Of a stretch of 62,238 bases of DNA, positions 17,227 through 25,994 are shown piece by piece (position 1 is the stretch's first letter; the number at the start of each line of letters is the position of its first letter). The stretch is from an uncultured Akkermansia sp. GTDB taxonomy: Bacteria > Verrucomicrobiota > Verrucomicrobiia > Verrucomicrobiales > Akkermansiaceae. The notes below the pieces were generated by a model that was not told the DNA's origin, ran no database searches, and was given only the letters and a program-made list of their open reading frames with translations. The position numbers and the translations under genes were made by a program. The DNA is taken from NCBI GenBank assembly GCA_947629715.1, contig CANRET010000005.1, forward strand, positions 1 to 62,238, in the 5' to 3' direction.

Positions 17227-17856
17227 ATGAAAAGGGTGGTGGACAGTATGTGTGTTTTGTTGATAGTGTCCTTTGTCGTACTGCCCTCCAGCGCCGTAGC
17301 GGTTGATAAGAAAGGGGAGGAAAAAACCGGAATCGCAACAGAGGATGCAGAATTGCCCAAGGTTCCGGCATCCCTGCAGGACAAAGAGTTTTTGATCCCC
17401 GCTAAACTCAATACGAAAGCTAAGGTTTACTTCATCTACAAATCACGCAGCACGTGCGGCATTTGCGTGGCGGAGGCGCCGGAGATTGTGAAGATATACC
17501 GAAGCATGCATGGCAAGGATGCAGAACTCGTCATGCTCAATATTGATTCGAGCAAAGAGGCTGCCATCAAATGGGCGAAGAATTCCAAGATGAAATTTCC
17601 CATCGTGGCTCCAGGAGACGCAAGAGGGATCCCTTTCCCCTACAAGGGCGAGGGTATTCTGCCTTGCATGGTGGCGGTGGATGCAGATGGCAACAAGCTG
17701 GGCGAGGCTAATGCAGGCGGTGTGCCTGCCTTTCTGAAAGATTGGCGAAAGATGGTTCGCAAGCTTGACAAGGAGGAAAAGGCTCAAGCCAGGGAAGAAG
17801 TAAAACGAAATGGGAAGGAAGATTCTGACTCCACCGGCGCTGAAGAAGAGAGTTGA
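17227..17856 (+). CDS. Exported thioredoxin-like (TlpA-type) protein
   Basis: A 209-residue protein with a clear signal peptide (MKRVVDSMCVLLIV then cleavage near SSAVAVD) and a thioredoxin fold. The redox motif is CGIC in STCGICVAEAPEI, followed by a beta-alpha pattern (AELVMLNID) and the cis-proline region ILPCMVAVD. The tail is strongly charged. It is probably a periplasmic thiol reductase or a dedicated disulfide handler. The start is uncertain: ATGs at 17143, 17191 and 17227 are all in frame, and I chose the one giving a normal signal peptide. No cytochrome-maturation or DsbD-like partner is nearby. Confidence 0.72.
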   Translation: MKRVVDSMCVLLIVSFVVLPSSAVAVDKKGEEKTGIATEDAELPKVPASLQDKEFLIPAKLNTKAKVYFIYKSRSTCGICVAEAPEIVKIYRSMHGKDAELVMLNIDSSKEAAIKWAKNSKMKFPIVAPGDARGIPFPYKGEGILPCMVAVDADGNKLGEANAGGVPAFLKDWRKMVRKLDKEEKAQAREEVKRNGKEDSDSTGAEEES

Positions 17857-18033
17857 TTTAACGGCACACAATGTCTCAAAATAAACGGTCACCCAACGGC
17901 ATAGCATTTTAGTCAGGATTTGCAAGACTCTGCTGAGCGTTGGAGGGCATCAAATGGCTCTTTTCACCACCCCATTGTCTGTGTTGAGAGTGCGGGTGGC
18001 AAACGACATCTGTCTGAATAGTTACCCAAAGAC

Positions 18034-18758
18034 TCGGCATGCCCCGTACTGTCTCCTTTGTTCCGTACGGCTCGGTTGCCTGTCCAGAGCGCGGGGGCAT
18101 TCGTCAATGTCAGCGTTCCGCGTAGTCCCCTCTCGTCTCTGAGCTCCCATGCGACACGGTATCCGCACAGAGGTGTCCGAGTCCTGTGATGACTCGCTGA
18201 GAGTCCGCCAGCTCTATGCTTTTCTTTGAGATTGCTCTGCTCTTTTGTTGAGCTTTGTGAAGCGCATCGCTCGATCCGGTGTTGCTACGGAGGTTCCGGA
18301 CTCCCACTCCAGACTCTCATATCCTACCCGCTCATCTGCCACATAAAAGGCGAGCTGCTCCGGAAGCCGGGCCTCCATGCGCTTCCCGTATGGCAGCCCC
18401 ATCAAAAATCAGATCTTCTTGATGATTTCAAGCTCCTTGCGACCTACAATTTTCATCTCCCTTTCTTCTCTTGCCAAGCGGATTTTCTTGCTGCTCACCA
18501 TCCGGATGACGGTCTTGCAGTCCTTATAACCAGCAGATTGTATGATGTCATCCATGATGGTTGCTTTCTTGTGTCGAGAGGACACCGGAGCGTACTTTGC
18601 TCTCCACGCAGAAAGCAACTCTGTTCTTGCTTGTTTACTCATCTTAAATGGCATATGTTTGATATTAACCCTTTATTTCTAAGGCATCAAACTTTCAGGA
18701 AATTCTCTTTTCCCGTTTTTGACGACCCTTCGGTGACTTTATTTTTGAGGCAATGCGC
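18034..18758 (-). mobile_element. Small insertion element, copy B
   Basis: The longer of two related elements (see 2303-2712). The two copies share their left end (around CCTGTCCAGAGCG), their central transposase-start region, and their right end, which reads TGACTTTATTTT then GAGGCAATGCG. The element contains one small ORF on the minus strand, ends about 25 bp before the promoter of the next tRNA gene, and has about 370 bp without coding potential on its left side. No clear terminal inverted repeats or target duplications are visible by eye. It fills the gap from the thioredoxin-like gene to the tRNA. Confidence 0.7.
18409..18642 (-). pseudogene. Transposase N-terminal domain ORF (77-81 codons)
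   Basis: The protein begins MSKQARTELLSAW and continues with KKATIMDDII..AGYKDCKTVIRM, matching the N-terminal helix-turn-helix pattern of ISNCY-type integrase-core transposases (typically MSK.TR.E....RY...K..K..ILDEF..TTGY..KYAIRLL). It stops after IIKKI with no catalytic DDE domain anywhere downstream. An upstream in-frame ATG at 18654 adds four residues. The same C-terminal end and stop are recognisable in copy A, so the short form appears to pre-date the spread of the element instead of being local decay. Confidence 0.6.
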
Positions 18759-18783
18759 ATGACGCATTCGCTTATTTTTGGAC

Positions 18784-18812
18784 TTGCCACGCTGTGTACT
18801 CTCCTGTACCAT
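18784..18812 (+). promoter_or_regulatory. Promoter of the CAT-anticodon tRNA
   Basis: TTGCCA (18784-18789), 17-bp spacer, TACCAT (18807-18812), just upstream of the tRNA. Confidence 0.6.
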
Positions 18813-18818
18813 GCGTGT

Positions 18819-18891
<73 letters not shown>

Positions 18892-19074
18892 TTTTTACCC
18901 GTTAACAACCAATTGCTCTCAGAGGATTCTGTCTTTACCGACTCAATTTCGGGACGAGGGCTGTTGATGGCTTCATTGAAGCGGGAGCTGATGCCGCGCG
19001 AGCGAAGCTTGTGAGGGGCTCTATTTTGGAGGCAATGCGCCTCGATCTGCCGGAGAAAACCTTGGGGAAAAGAA

Positions 19075-19103
19075 TTGACAGGAACTGTTTTGGGGCATAG
19101 AAT
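19075..19103 (+). promoter_or_regulatory. Promoter of kbl-sdaA
   Basis: TTGACA (19075-19080), 17-bp spacer, TAGAAT (19098-19103). The leader before the kbl ATG at 19134 is about 24 nt. Confidence 0.75.
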
Positions 19104-19133
19104 GCTCTTGCCCGTTCGGGAGCTTTTTACCCT

Positions 19134-20333
19134 ATGTATAACGTCGATTTTAAAAACCGCATTGTGGCAGATTTGGAAGGACTCAAATCCGCCGGTCTTT
19201 ATAAGGAAGAGCGCTACATCCATACCCCACAGTTTTCTGAAGTGGGGCTCGAGGATGGCAGTAATGTCATCAATATGTGCGCCAACAACTACTTGGGTCT
19301 CGCCAATAATCCCGAGCTCGAAAAAGCCGCCAAAGAGGCTATCGATCGCTGGGGCTTTGGCATGGCTTCCGTCCGCTTCATCTGCGGCACCCAAACTCTG
19401 CACCGCGAGCTCGAGGAACGCCTGAGCGCCTTCTTAGGCACTGAGGCCACTATCCTCTTCGGTTCGTGCTATGATGCCAATGGCGGTCTCTTTGGCGCTC
19501 TGCTTGACAAGGAAGACGCCATCATCTCCGACTCACTCAATCACGCTTCCATTATTGATGGCGTACGCCTCTGCAAAGCTGCTCGTTACCGCTATGCCAA
19601 CAACGATATGGAAGACCTGGAGGCCAAGCTCAAGGAGGCTAAGGCCGCAGGCGCTCGCATCATCATGATTTCCACCGATGGCGTGTTCTCGATGGACGGT
19701 ATTGTGGCTCGCTTGGACAAGATTCACGAGCTGGCTGAGAAATACGGCGCACTGGTACACTTCGATGAATCGCATGCCACGGGCGTGCTCGGCAAGCGCG
19801 GACGCGGCACGCACGAGCATTGCGGACTCTTCGGTAAAATTGACATCACTACCGGCACATTCGGCAAGGCTCTCGGCGGCGCTTCCGGCGGCTACATCTC
19901 TGCGAAAAAGGAGATTGTGGACGTCTTGCGCCAAAAGGCTCGTCCGTACCTCTTCTCCAACAGCGTGATGCCTGCTATCGCGGCCACCACGATCAAGGTA
20001 CTCGATATGTTGGAGGCTTCCACGGAACTTACCGAGCGTGTGCAGCACAATGCCGCTTACTTCCGCAAAGGTATGGAGCAATGCGGGTTCAAGCTCGCCG
20101 GCGCCGGCCACGCCATCGTGCCGGTGATGATCGGCGATGCCGCACTCTCTCAGCGTATGAGCAACCGCTTGCTTGAGTTGGGCGTGTACGCCATGGGCTT
20201 CTTCTACCCCGTCGTGCCGAAAGAGCAGGCTCGCATCCGCACTCAGATCTCTGCCGCTCACACCGAAGAGCAGCTCGACCGTGCCATTACCGCCTTCGCG
20301 CAAGCCGGCAAGGAGCTCGGCATCATCAGCTGA
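19134..20333 (+). CDS. kbl: Glycine C-acetyltransferase (2-amino-3-ketobutyrate CoA ligase)
   Basis: PLP enzyme that splits 2-amino-3-ketobutyrate with CoA into glycine and acetyl-CoA, the second step of threonine breakdown. The 399-residue protein shows the alpha-oxoamine synthase motifs [33 protein letters not shown] and the PLP lysine in TFGKALGG (about K245). 8-Amino-7-oxononanoate synthase is the main alternative, but length and the N-terminal [12 protein letters not shown] block fit Kbl. The usual partner threonine dehydrogenase (tdh) is not adjacent; instead a serine deaminase gene follows after 4 bp, so the pair may channel glycine/serine carbon. Confidence 0.92.
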   Translation: MYNVDFKNRIVADLEGLKSAGLYKEERYIHTPQFSEVGLEDGSNVINMCANNYLGLANNPELEKAAKEAIDRWGFGMASVRFICGTQTLHRELEERLSAFLGTEATILFGSCYDANGGLFGALLDKEDAIISDSLNHASIIDGVRLCKAARYRYANNDMEDLEAKLKEAKAAGARIIMISTDGVFSMDGIVARLDKIHELAEKYGALVHFDESHATGVLGKRGRGTHEHCGLFGKIDITTGTFGKALGGASGGYISAKKEIVDVLRQKARPYLFSNSVMPAIAATTIKVLDMLEASTELTERVQHNAAYFRKGMEQCGFKLAGAGHAIVPVMIGDAALSQRMSNRLLELGVYAMGFFYPVVPKEQARIRTQISAAHTEEQLDRAITAFAQAGKELGIIS

Positions 20334-20337
20334 GTTC

Positions 20338-21705
20338 ATGTACACAAGCTTTTTTGACGTTTTCTCCATCGGCATCGGACCGTCAAGTTCGCATACGATG
20401 GGACCCATGCGCGCGGCAGCTCGCTTTGTGCAGCTGCTGCGCGAGCGTGGTTTACTCTCCCGCGTGGCGCAGGTGCGCGTGCATCTGTACGGCTCGCTCG
20501 CGCTCACGGGGGAGGGACACGGCACACCGTCGGCCATCGCCTATGGGCTCATGGGGCTGGATGCGGAATCCATGGAAGGTCCGCCGTCCATCCCGGATCC
20601 TCTCCTGCTGGGTGGCGAGCGACCTGTCCCATTCCGCGTAGCTGATCATATCATCGCCGAGAGAGAGCAATCTCTCCCGGAGCATCCGAATGGTCTGCAT
20701 TTTCAAGCGTTGGACGCCGATGGTGCCTCCCTCTGCGAACAGGTTTATTTTTCCATCGGCGGCGGAGCTGTGAAGTCACGTGAGGAGATGCAGCTCCCCG
20801 AGGCTCCGAAGATGGTTTCCGCCGACCTTTGGGAATTTCATTCCTGTCGCGAGCTGATGGAAATCTGCATGCGCGAGGGCGTCTCCATTGCCCGGCTTGC
20901 ACGTCACAATGAAACCCGTCTGCGCTCTGCACCGGAACTCGACGCGCGCATTCGCCTGGTCGTCAAAGTCATGAATTCCGCCATCGATCGCGGTACAACC
21001 TCCACGGGGATATTGCCCGGCGCACTTCACATGCCGCGCCGCGCCCCACAAATTTACGCCCGTTTGGAAGATCGATTCCGCCGTAACGAAACGGACGCCC
21101 TCACGATTATTGACTGGATCAATTTGTGGGCTTTTGCCGTTGCGGAGGAGAATGCCGCAGGCGGGCGTGTAGTCACAGCTCCCACGATGGGTTCGGCGGG
21201 GGTGCTTCCTGCGGTGTTGCGCTATTATGAACGTTACGGTTGCAAGGATTCTCCTTTCTCGACTGAAACAGGTACAGATGTTCTCCTGCTGACGGCGTCA
21301 GCCATTTGCAGTCTGTATCGCGCCAATGCCTCCATTTCCGGGGCGGAGGTTGGTTGCCAGGGCGAAGTGGGTGTAGCATGCTCTATGGCCGCCGCCGGTC
21401 TCGCCGCTGCTATGGGAGGCTCCAATCAGCAGGTCGAAAATGCCGCAGAAATTGCCATGGAGCATAACCTTGGCCTCACCTGTGATCCCGTCTGCGGTCT
21501 CGTCCAAGTCCCCTGTATCGAGCGCAACGCCATTGGAGCCGTCAAGGCAGTCAACGCTGCTCGTCTCGCCATGCGCGGGGATGGTTCGCACTACGTTAGT
21601 CTTGATAGTGTCATTGCAACCATGTATGAAACTGGTCGTCAACTGCATCCCAACTACCGCGAAACTTCGCTTGCCGGGCTTGCAAAAAACGCGCCGACGT
21701 GCTGA
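20338..21705 (+). CDS. sdaA: L-serine ammonia-lyase, iron-sulfur dependent, single chain
   Basis: Deaminates L-serine to pyruvate and ammonia using a [4Fe-4S] cluster. The 455-residue protein has the N-terminal beta domain ([15 protein letters not shown] near residues 10-24) fused to the catalytic alpha domain, which carries [13 protein letters not shown] and the cluster cysteines in [12 protein letters not shown] and [12 protein letters not shown]. The start is the ATG at 20338, 4 bp after the kbl stop, giving the family N-terminus; the longer open frame upstream lies within kbl. Together with kbl it can funnel threonine- and glycine-derived carbon to pyruvate if glycine is first converted to serine. 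Confidence 0.93.
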   Translation: MYTSFFDVFSIGIGPSSSHTMGPMRAAARFVQLLRERGLLSRVAQVRVHLYGSLALTGEGHGTPSAIAYGLMGLDAESMEGPPSIPDPLLLGGERPVPFRVADHIIAEREQSLPEHPNGLHFQALDADGASLCEQVYFSIGGGAVKSREEMQLPEAPKMVSADLWEFHSCRELMEICMREGVSIARLARHNETRLRSAPELDARIRLVVKVMNSAIDRGTTSTGILPGALHMPRRAPQIYARLEDRFRRNETDALTIIDWINLWAFAVAEENAAGGRVVTAPTMGSAGVLPAVLRYYERYGCKDSPFSTETGTDVLLLTASAICSLYRANASISGAEVGCQGEVGVACSMAAAGLAAAMGGSNQQVENAAEIAMEHNLGLTCDPVCGLVQVPCIERNAIGAVKAVNAARLAMRGDGSHYVSLDSVIATMYETGRQLHPNYRETSLAGLAKNAPTC

Positions 21706-21749
21706 ACGGCCGGCTGAATATCCGTGAAATAAAAGGACATTTTTTAGAC

Positions 21750-21779
21750 TTGCAGGGGAAGCGCGCAGAGTGCTACAAT
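21750..21779 (+). promoter_or_regulatory. Promoter of the RelE-like gene (leaderless), inside sdaA-gene tail spacing
   Basis: TTGCAG (21750-21755), 18-bp spacer, TACAAT (21774-21779). Six nt separate the -10 from a GTG at 21786. Confidence 0.55.
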
Positions 21780-21785
21780 GTGCAC

Positions 21786-22157
21786 GTGCATCAGATTGTA
21801 TTTAATGAAATAAGTGCATCAGAACTTTCAGCTATTCCGACGCTGGAACAGCTTGAGCTCGTCAGTAGTTTTCAGGTGGATGGCGAGAAAGTAAAAGACG
21901 GCGAAGACAAAGACACTCCCTTTGGGGTAGTGGAGAGGGACGGCCGCCGCATCTTCCGCTATCGCTCCAAAGACTATCGCATTTATTTTACCATGGAGGA
22001 TGACAGGGTGGTGGTGCAACGCGTGCTGCACACTAATTCCCTGCGCGACTTCCTCTTTCGTTCCGGTATGGGAGGGGGGTCGGAGGATCAGCGTCTTGGC
22101 GAATCTCGCTCGTTCTGGCGACTCATTGACGAAGGGGAAAAAGCTGCGCGAAAATAG
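21786..22157 (+). CDS. RelE/ParE-fold-like small protein, no antitoxin gene nearby
   Basis: A 124-residue protein from the GTG at 21786. Its C-terminal half (FGVVERDGRRIFRYRSKDYRI, then VVVQRVLHTNSLRDFLFR) resembles the core of RelE-type mRNA interferases: basic strand, YR..YRIYF, then a final V..R.LH..... block. I rely on this pattern only. The N-terminal helix region (HQIVFNEISASELSAI) is not typical of free toxins and may be an added domain. No antitoxin-like gene precedes or follows, so it may be a housekeeping relative. The open frame continues upstream to 21699, but the promoter at 21750-21779 argues for the later start. The ABC-2 permease begins 2 bp after the stop. Confidence 0.6.
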   Translation: MHQIVFNEISASELSAIPTLEQLELVSSFQVDGEKVKDGEDKDTPFGVVERDGRRIFRYRSKDYRIYFTMEDDRVVVQRVLHTNSLRDFLFRSGMGGGSEDQRLGESRSFWRLIDEGEKAARK

Positions 22158-22159
22158 CA

Positions 22160-23083
22160 ATGCCAGCTATCGTGAGTCATTTGCTGCACACGCCGGGCCG
22201 CATTGCTGCGGTGGCGGGGGTGACTTTTACGCAGCTGGTGCGGATGCGTCTGTTTATCACGTTGGCAGTTTTCGCCGTGCTTTTTCTTGCTCTTCAATTT
22301 TTGCCCTACCAGGAGAATCTCGGGGTCGAGTTCGCCGGGGTGGGGCAGTTGCAGCTCATTCAGGATGTCGCTATTGGTTGCATGCGGCTCTTCGGCATGA
22401 TTTTTTGCGTGGCGGCAACAGCTTTGCTCATTCCGCGTGACAGTGAGGACCGCATTCTTTACACCATCCTTTGCAAACCGGTGCCTCGTTTTGACTATTT
22501 GGCAGGAAAGGCTCTCGGCGTGCTGGCTGTGTTGGCGGTGATGCTGGTTGTCATGGATGGGATGATGGTGGCTTTGGTGCAGATCCGGGAGTCCGGCGTA
22601 GCGGAGCAGGTTCGTGAACAGCTGACCGAGGCCGGGTACACCGAACAGGATATGCAACTTTACCTGCAACAGGTTCATGCTGCGGGAAATTCTTTGAATG
22701 TGCAGGTCGGCATTTTTTCCATGTTTCTGGGATTGTCCGTGCTCACGACGCTTACCCTGTTTATTTCCTGCATCACCAGCGGTGCTATTGTGAGTATCGT
22801 TTTTGCTTTCGGGGCTTATTTTATCGGCATGTTTCAGGAGCAGCTTTTCATGAGCATCAGCGTTGCATCCGGTCAACCGGGTGTCAGTTCCGCCATGCAG
22901 TTGGTGCAGCAAGCTGTTGCCGTGTTAATTCCGGATTTCAGCCTTTTTTCTGTTGCGGATGAGCTGGTTTCCGGAGAAAAAATCGGCGTTGGATTGGCAG
23001 GCGGGATGGTATTGATGGCTCTTGGCTACATATTATTGCATTTGCTGGCTGCAACGTGGGTTGTAGCGCGCAAGGAGTTCTGA
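22160..23083 (+). CDS. ABC-2-type transporter permease
   Basis: A 307-residue inner-membrane protein with about six hydrophobic segments. A first segment (LFITLAVFAVLFLAL), a long loop with IPRDSEDRILYTILCKPV, the segment GVLAVLAVMLVVMDGMMVAL, a large mid-protein loop and C-terminal segments match ABC-2 permeases such as those of copper or lipid export systems. The ATP-binding partner is not adjacent; the orphan ATPase at 1515 is far away and unlikely to be the partner. It is closely coupled to the RelE-like gene (2 bp gap). Confidence 0.75.
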   Translation: MPAIVSHLLHTPGRIAAVAGVTFTQLVRMRLFITLAVFAVLFLALQFLPYQENLGVEFAGVGQLQLIQDVAIGCMRLFGMIFCVAATALLIPRDSEDRILYTILCKPVPRFDYLAGKALGVLAVLAVMLVVMDGMMVALVQIRESGVAEQVREQLTEAGYTEQDMQLYLQQVHAAGNSLNVQVGIFSMFLGLSVLTTLTLFISCITSGAIVSIVFAFGAYFIGMFQEQLFMSISVASGQPGVSSAMQLVQQAVAVLIPDFSLFSVADELVSGEKIGVGLAGGMVLMALGYILLHLLAATWVVARKEF

Positions 23084-23178
23084 AACAGGGACAGAGTACC
23101 GGGCGCCATGGCCCGCTTCTGCTGCGGAGCGCTGACGCTTTACGTTTTGTTTTCTGTGTCATAATTGTAGAAATTAAG

Positions 23179-23206
23179 TTGACGAAGACGTTACGAGTAG
23201 TAGCAT
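23179..23206 (+). promoter_or_regulatory. Promoter of rpoD
   Basis: TTGACG (23179-23184), 16-bp spacer, TAGCAT (23201-23206), leaving a leader of about 60 nt. Confidence 0.45.
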
Positions 23207-23273
23207 AGTCGCACGCCTGCCGATACCCTTGACAACGCGTATAGGGGGTGGGGTGTGCACACGTTCTACCATC

Positions 23274-25808
23274 ATGTCATCGAAGAAAAAGCCGATTGTA
23301 ATCAAGGCCGGAAAAGGCGCAAGGGGCACGAAACAAAGCACCGAAAAAAAGAGTGCGACGAAGTTTGCTGCAAAGAAAGTCTCCGTCAAGGGGAACATAA
23401 AGAAAGCCGCTGAGAAGGAGGCAAAGAAGCCGACGGCCAAGTTGGCAGCGAAAAAGACGGTGACAAAAAAGTCGGCAGTAGAAAAATCGGTTGCAAAGAA
23501 AGCGACGGTGAAAAAGACGGTAGTAAAGAAACCGGACGTGAAGAAGGTTTCTGCGAAAAAAAATATCACCAAGTCGTTGCCTCGGAAAGTTGAACCCAAG
23601 AAGAGCGCCAGAAAAGCGACAGCAAAACCGAAGACCGGGAAACCATTCGTCAAAACGGCCCCCAAAAAAGTCCGGTCAACCGTTACCTCGGCTGAATCCT
23701 CCAAGAAAAAGGAAGAGATAACGAAAAAACGGTCTGAACGCAAGGTGCCTCCTCCCCCGCCTAAGGATTTTGTGAAGAACAATACGCCGAAGGTTCTTGC
23801 TGAGGAGAAGGGCAAAGCGCTTACCCCAAAGAATGACATCAAGCAAAAGGAGCCGACAAAGGCGCCGGGGACTCAGCGTCGGTCCAAGGGCAAGGGAGAC
23901 GGACGCAAGTCGGTGAATGTTAAGATCACTGCCGCCTTGCTCCAGGAGTATTTTCCGGACGATCTCACCCTCAAAAACGCTTTCAAGAACCTCGTTTTTC
24001 TGGCCAAGAAGAACGGAGGGTATGTGACAGATGATGACATCATCTCATCTCTGCCAGCCGAGGGCTTTGAGGAGCAGGATACCGAACGTTTGTTTGAGCG
24101 CCTTCACGCGTGCGGAGTCGAAGTGTTGGAGGAGCCTTCGGGTGTGGGGGCGCTTTCGGCCGAAGATCTCAAGGCTCTCTCAGGCGGTGTGCATGGCAAT
24201 CTCATTGAGAATCCCGTTGTTCAGGGACGTTTGCGTCAACTGGTGCTGCAAGCTAACGATCAGGGTTTTCTGACTTACGATGACATCAACGAGGTGCTGC
24301 CGGCTGAGGTGATTGACCCGGAGGATCACGGGAAGATCATGGAGTGCCTGCGCAGCATGAATTTCAAGATTATTGATGCGTCAGAGATGGGCGAAGTAGC
24401 CGCACCTGTCCAAGAGGACGCCGCGCAGGAACAGGATGAGAACGAAAAAATGGCGGATTTGGACGATCCGGTGCGCATGTATCTCAAGCAGATGGGGCAG
24501 AAGGAGTTGCTCAAGCGAGATGAAGAGGTGCAGCTTTCGCGCAAGATTGATCAGGCGGAGACGGCCCTTCAAAAGAATTTGCACATGCTCGGCGTGGTGG
24601 CCAAGTATTACGAGGATCTCGCCATCAAACTCTTCCAGAACAAGGAGCGTTTTGATCGCGTGGTCATTGACAAGAACATTGATCATCGTGATCAGTATTT
24701 CCGCACTCTTCAGAACGCCCTCGCCAGGCTGCAGGAACTCTACGAAAGCGCCAATCTCTCGTATGGGCGACTGAGGAAGGCTCGCAGACGCCGCAAGGGT
24801 GTAGAGACCGCTCAGCTTGAGTTTAAATCTTTCATCGTCAAGCTTCACGAGCTTTACAAGCGCTTTTCTTTCAAGCCGAAAATTTATGAGGATTTTGTAG
24901 AACGCCTCAAGGAAATTCGTCAGCGCATTCTTAAAATTCGTCGTCTGCAGGACATAGACCCCGACAATCGGGAAAATCAGGACAAGCTCTCTGAGCTGGA
25001 AATGCAGCTCTGGATGCCCATTGATGACTTTATGGAACACTACCAAGTCATGCGGATGCATATGAAGCAGGCGAAAGAGTCCAAGGGGGAGATGATTGAG
25101 GCCAATTTGCGCCTTGTCATTTCCATCGCGAAGAAATATACGAATCGCGGGCTTGCTTTCTTGGATCTCATTCAGGAGGGCAACATGGGTCTCATGAAGG
25201 CTGTGGAGAAGTTTGAATATCGCCGCGGCTATAAGTTCTCCACCTATGCAACGTGGTGGATTCGGCAGGCCATTACCCGATCCATCGCCGACCAGGCTCG
25301 TACGATTCGCATTCCCGTCCACATGATAGAGACTATCAACAAGCTTATGCGCGTGCAAAAAAAGCTTGTGCAGGATCTCGGTCGGGAACCTACGCCGGAG
25401 GAGATTTCAACCCAATGCAACATGCCGGTGGAGCGCGTGCGCAGTGTCCTTAAAATGGCGCAGCAGCCTATTTCCATGCAGCAGCCGGTAGGTGATTCGG
25501 ATGATACCTCTTTCGGAGATTTTCTGGAGGATAAAAGTGCGGAGAATCCCATGGACGGAGCAGCCTTCAACTCCTTGCGTGAAAAGCTTTCTGTTGTGCT
25601 CAACACCCTTAACGAGCGCGAACGGGCTGTCATCGAACAGCGCTTTGGCTTGCGCGACGGTAATCCGCGCACATTGGAGGAGGTAGGTCGTCAATTCAAT
25701 GTGACCCGCGAGCGCATCCGCCAGATTGAGGCAAAGGCGTTGCGAAAACTTCGCCATCCTTCGCGTATTCAAAAAATTAAAGGTTTCTTGGACACGACAA
25801 ATTCCTGA
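23274..25808 (+). CDS. rpoD: Primary sigma factor RpoD with lysine-rich N-terminal extension
   Basis: The main vegetative sigma factor of RNA polymerase. It is 844 residues, longer than the usual 500-650. Residues 1-210 form a low-complexity tail rich in Lys, Ala, Val and Pro (34 lysines in the first 100 residues) with KKxxAKK-like repeats reminiscent of histone H1. Two sigma-1.1-like modules follow, at about 215-288 (with GGYVTDDDI) and 315-372 (with GFLTYDDIN). Region 1.2 is at 397-430 ([12 protein letters not shown]). The non-conserved region, region 2 ([22 protein letters not shown]), region 3 and region 4 (ERVRQIE-like helix) complete a normal core. The ATG at 23274 was preferred over an upstream TTG frame at 23229. 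Confidence 0.93.
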   Translation: MSSKKKPIVIKAGKGARGTKQSTEKKSATKFAAKKVSVKGNIKKAAEKEAKKPTAKLAAKKTVTKKSAVEKSVAKKATVKKTVVKKPDVKKVSAKKNITKSLPRKVEPKKSARKATAKPKTGKPFVKTAPKKVRSTVTSAESSKKKEEITKKRSERKVPPPPPKDFVKNNTPKVLAEEKGKALTPKNDIKQKEPTKAPGTQRRSKGKGDGRKSVNVKITAALLQEYFPDDLTLKNAFKNLVFLAKKNGGYVTDDDIISSLPAEGFEEQDTERLFERLHACGVEVLEEPSGVGALSAEDLKALSGGVHGNLIENPVVQGRLRQLVLQANDQGFLTYDDINEVLPAEVIDPEDHGKIMECLRSMNFKIIDASEMGEVAAPVQEDAAQEQDENEKMADLDDPVRMYLKQMGQKELLKRDEEVQLSRKIDQAETALQKNLHMLGVVAKYYEDLAIKLFQNKERFDRVVIDKNIDHRDQYFRTLQNALARLQELYESANLSYGRLRKARRRRKGVETAQLEFKSFIVKLHELYKRFSFKPKIYEDFVERLKEIRQRILKIRRLQDIDPDNRENQDKLSELEMQLWMPIDDFMEHYQVMRMHMKQAKESKGEMIEANLRLVISIAKKYTNRGLAFLDLIQEGNMGLMKAVEKFEYRRGYKFSTYATWWIRQAITRSIADQARTIRIPVHMIETINKLMRVQKKLVQDLGREPTPEEISTQCNMPVERVRSVLKMAQQPISMQQPVGDSDDTSFGDFLEDKSAENPMDGAAFNSLREKLSVVLNTLNERERAVIEQRFGLRDGNPRTLEEVGRQFNVTRERIRQIEAKALRKLRHPSRIQKIKGFLDTTNS

Positions 25809-25994
25809 CCGATTCCCTTTCTTCAAAGTGCGCGTTGCGGCATCTTGTCGGAATTGGGGTTGAGGTTTGAAAATTCCGCGTCTTTGGCATGCAGGATTTT
25901 CGAGTGGAGAACGTCGTGAACCTCATTGTCTTGTCGTCTAATAGTTAGCTCTAATTTCTTGCTCTTCGCATTTTGCGGGATTATTTTCGTGAGC

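Noticed and set aside
23300..23900. Lysine-rich low-complexity DNA as a separate histone-like gene
   Set aside because: It is in one continuous frame with the sigma domains; no stop or new start separates them.
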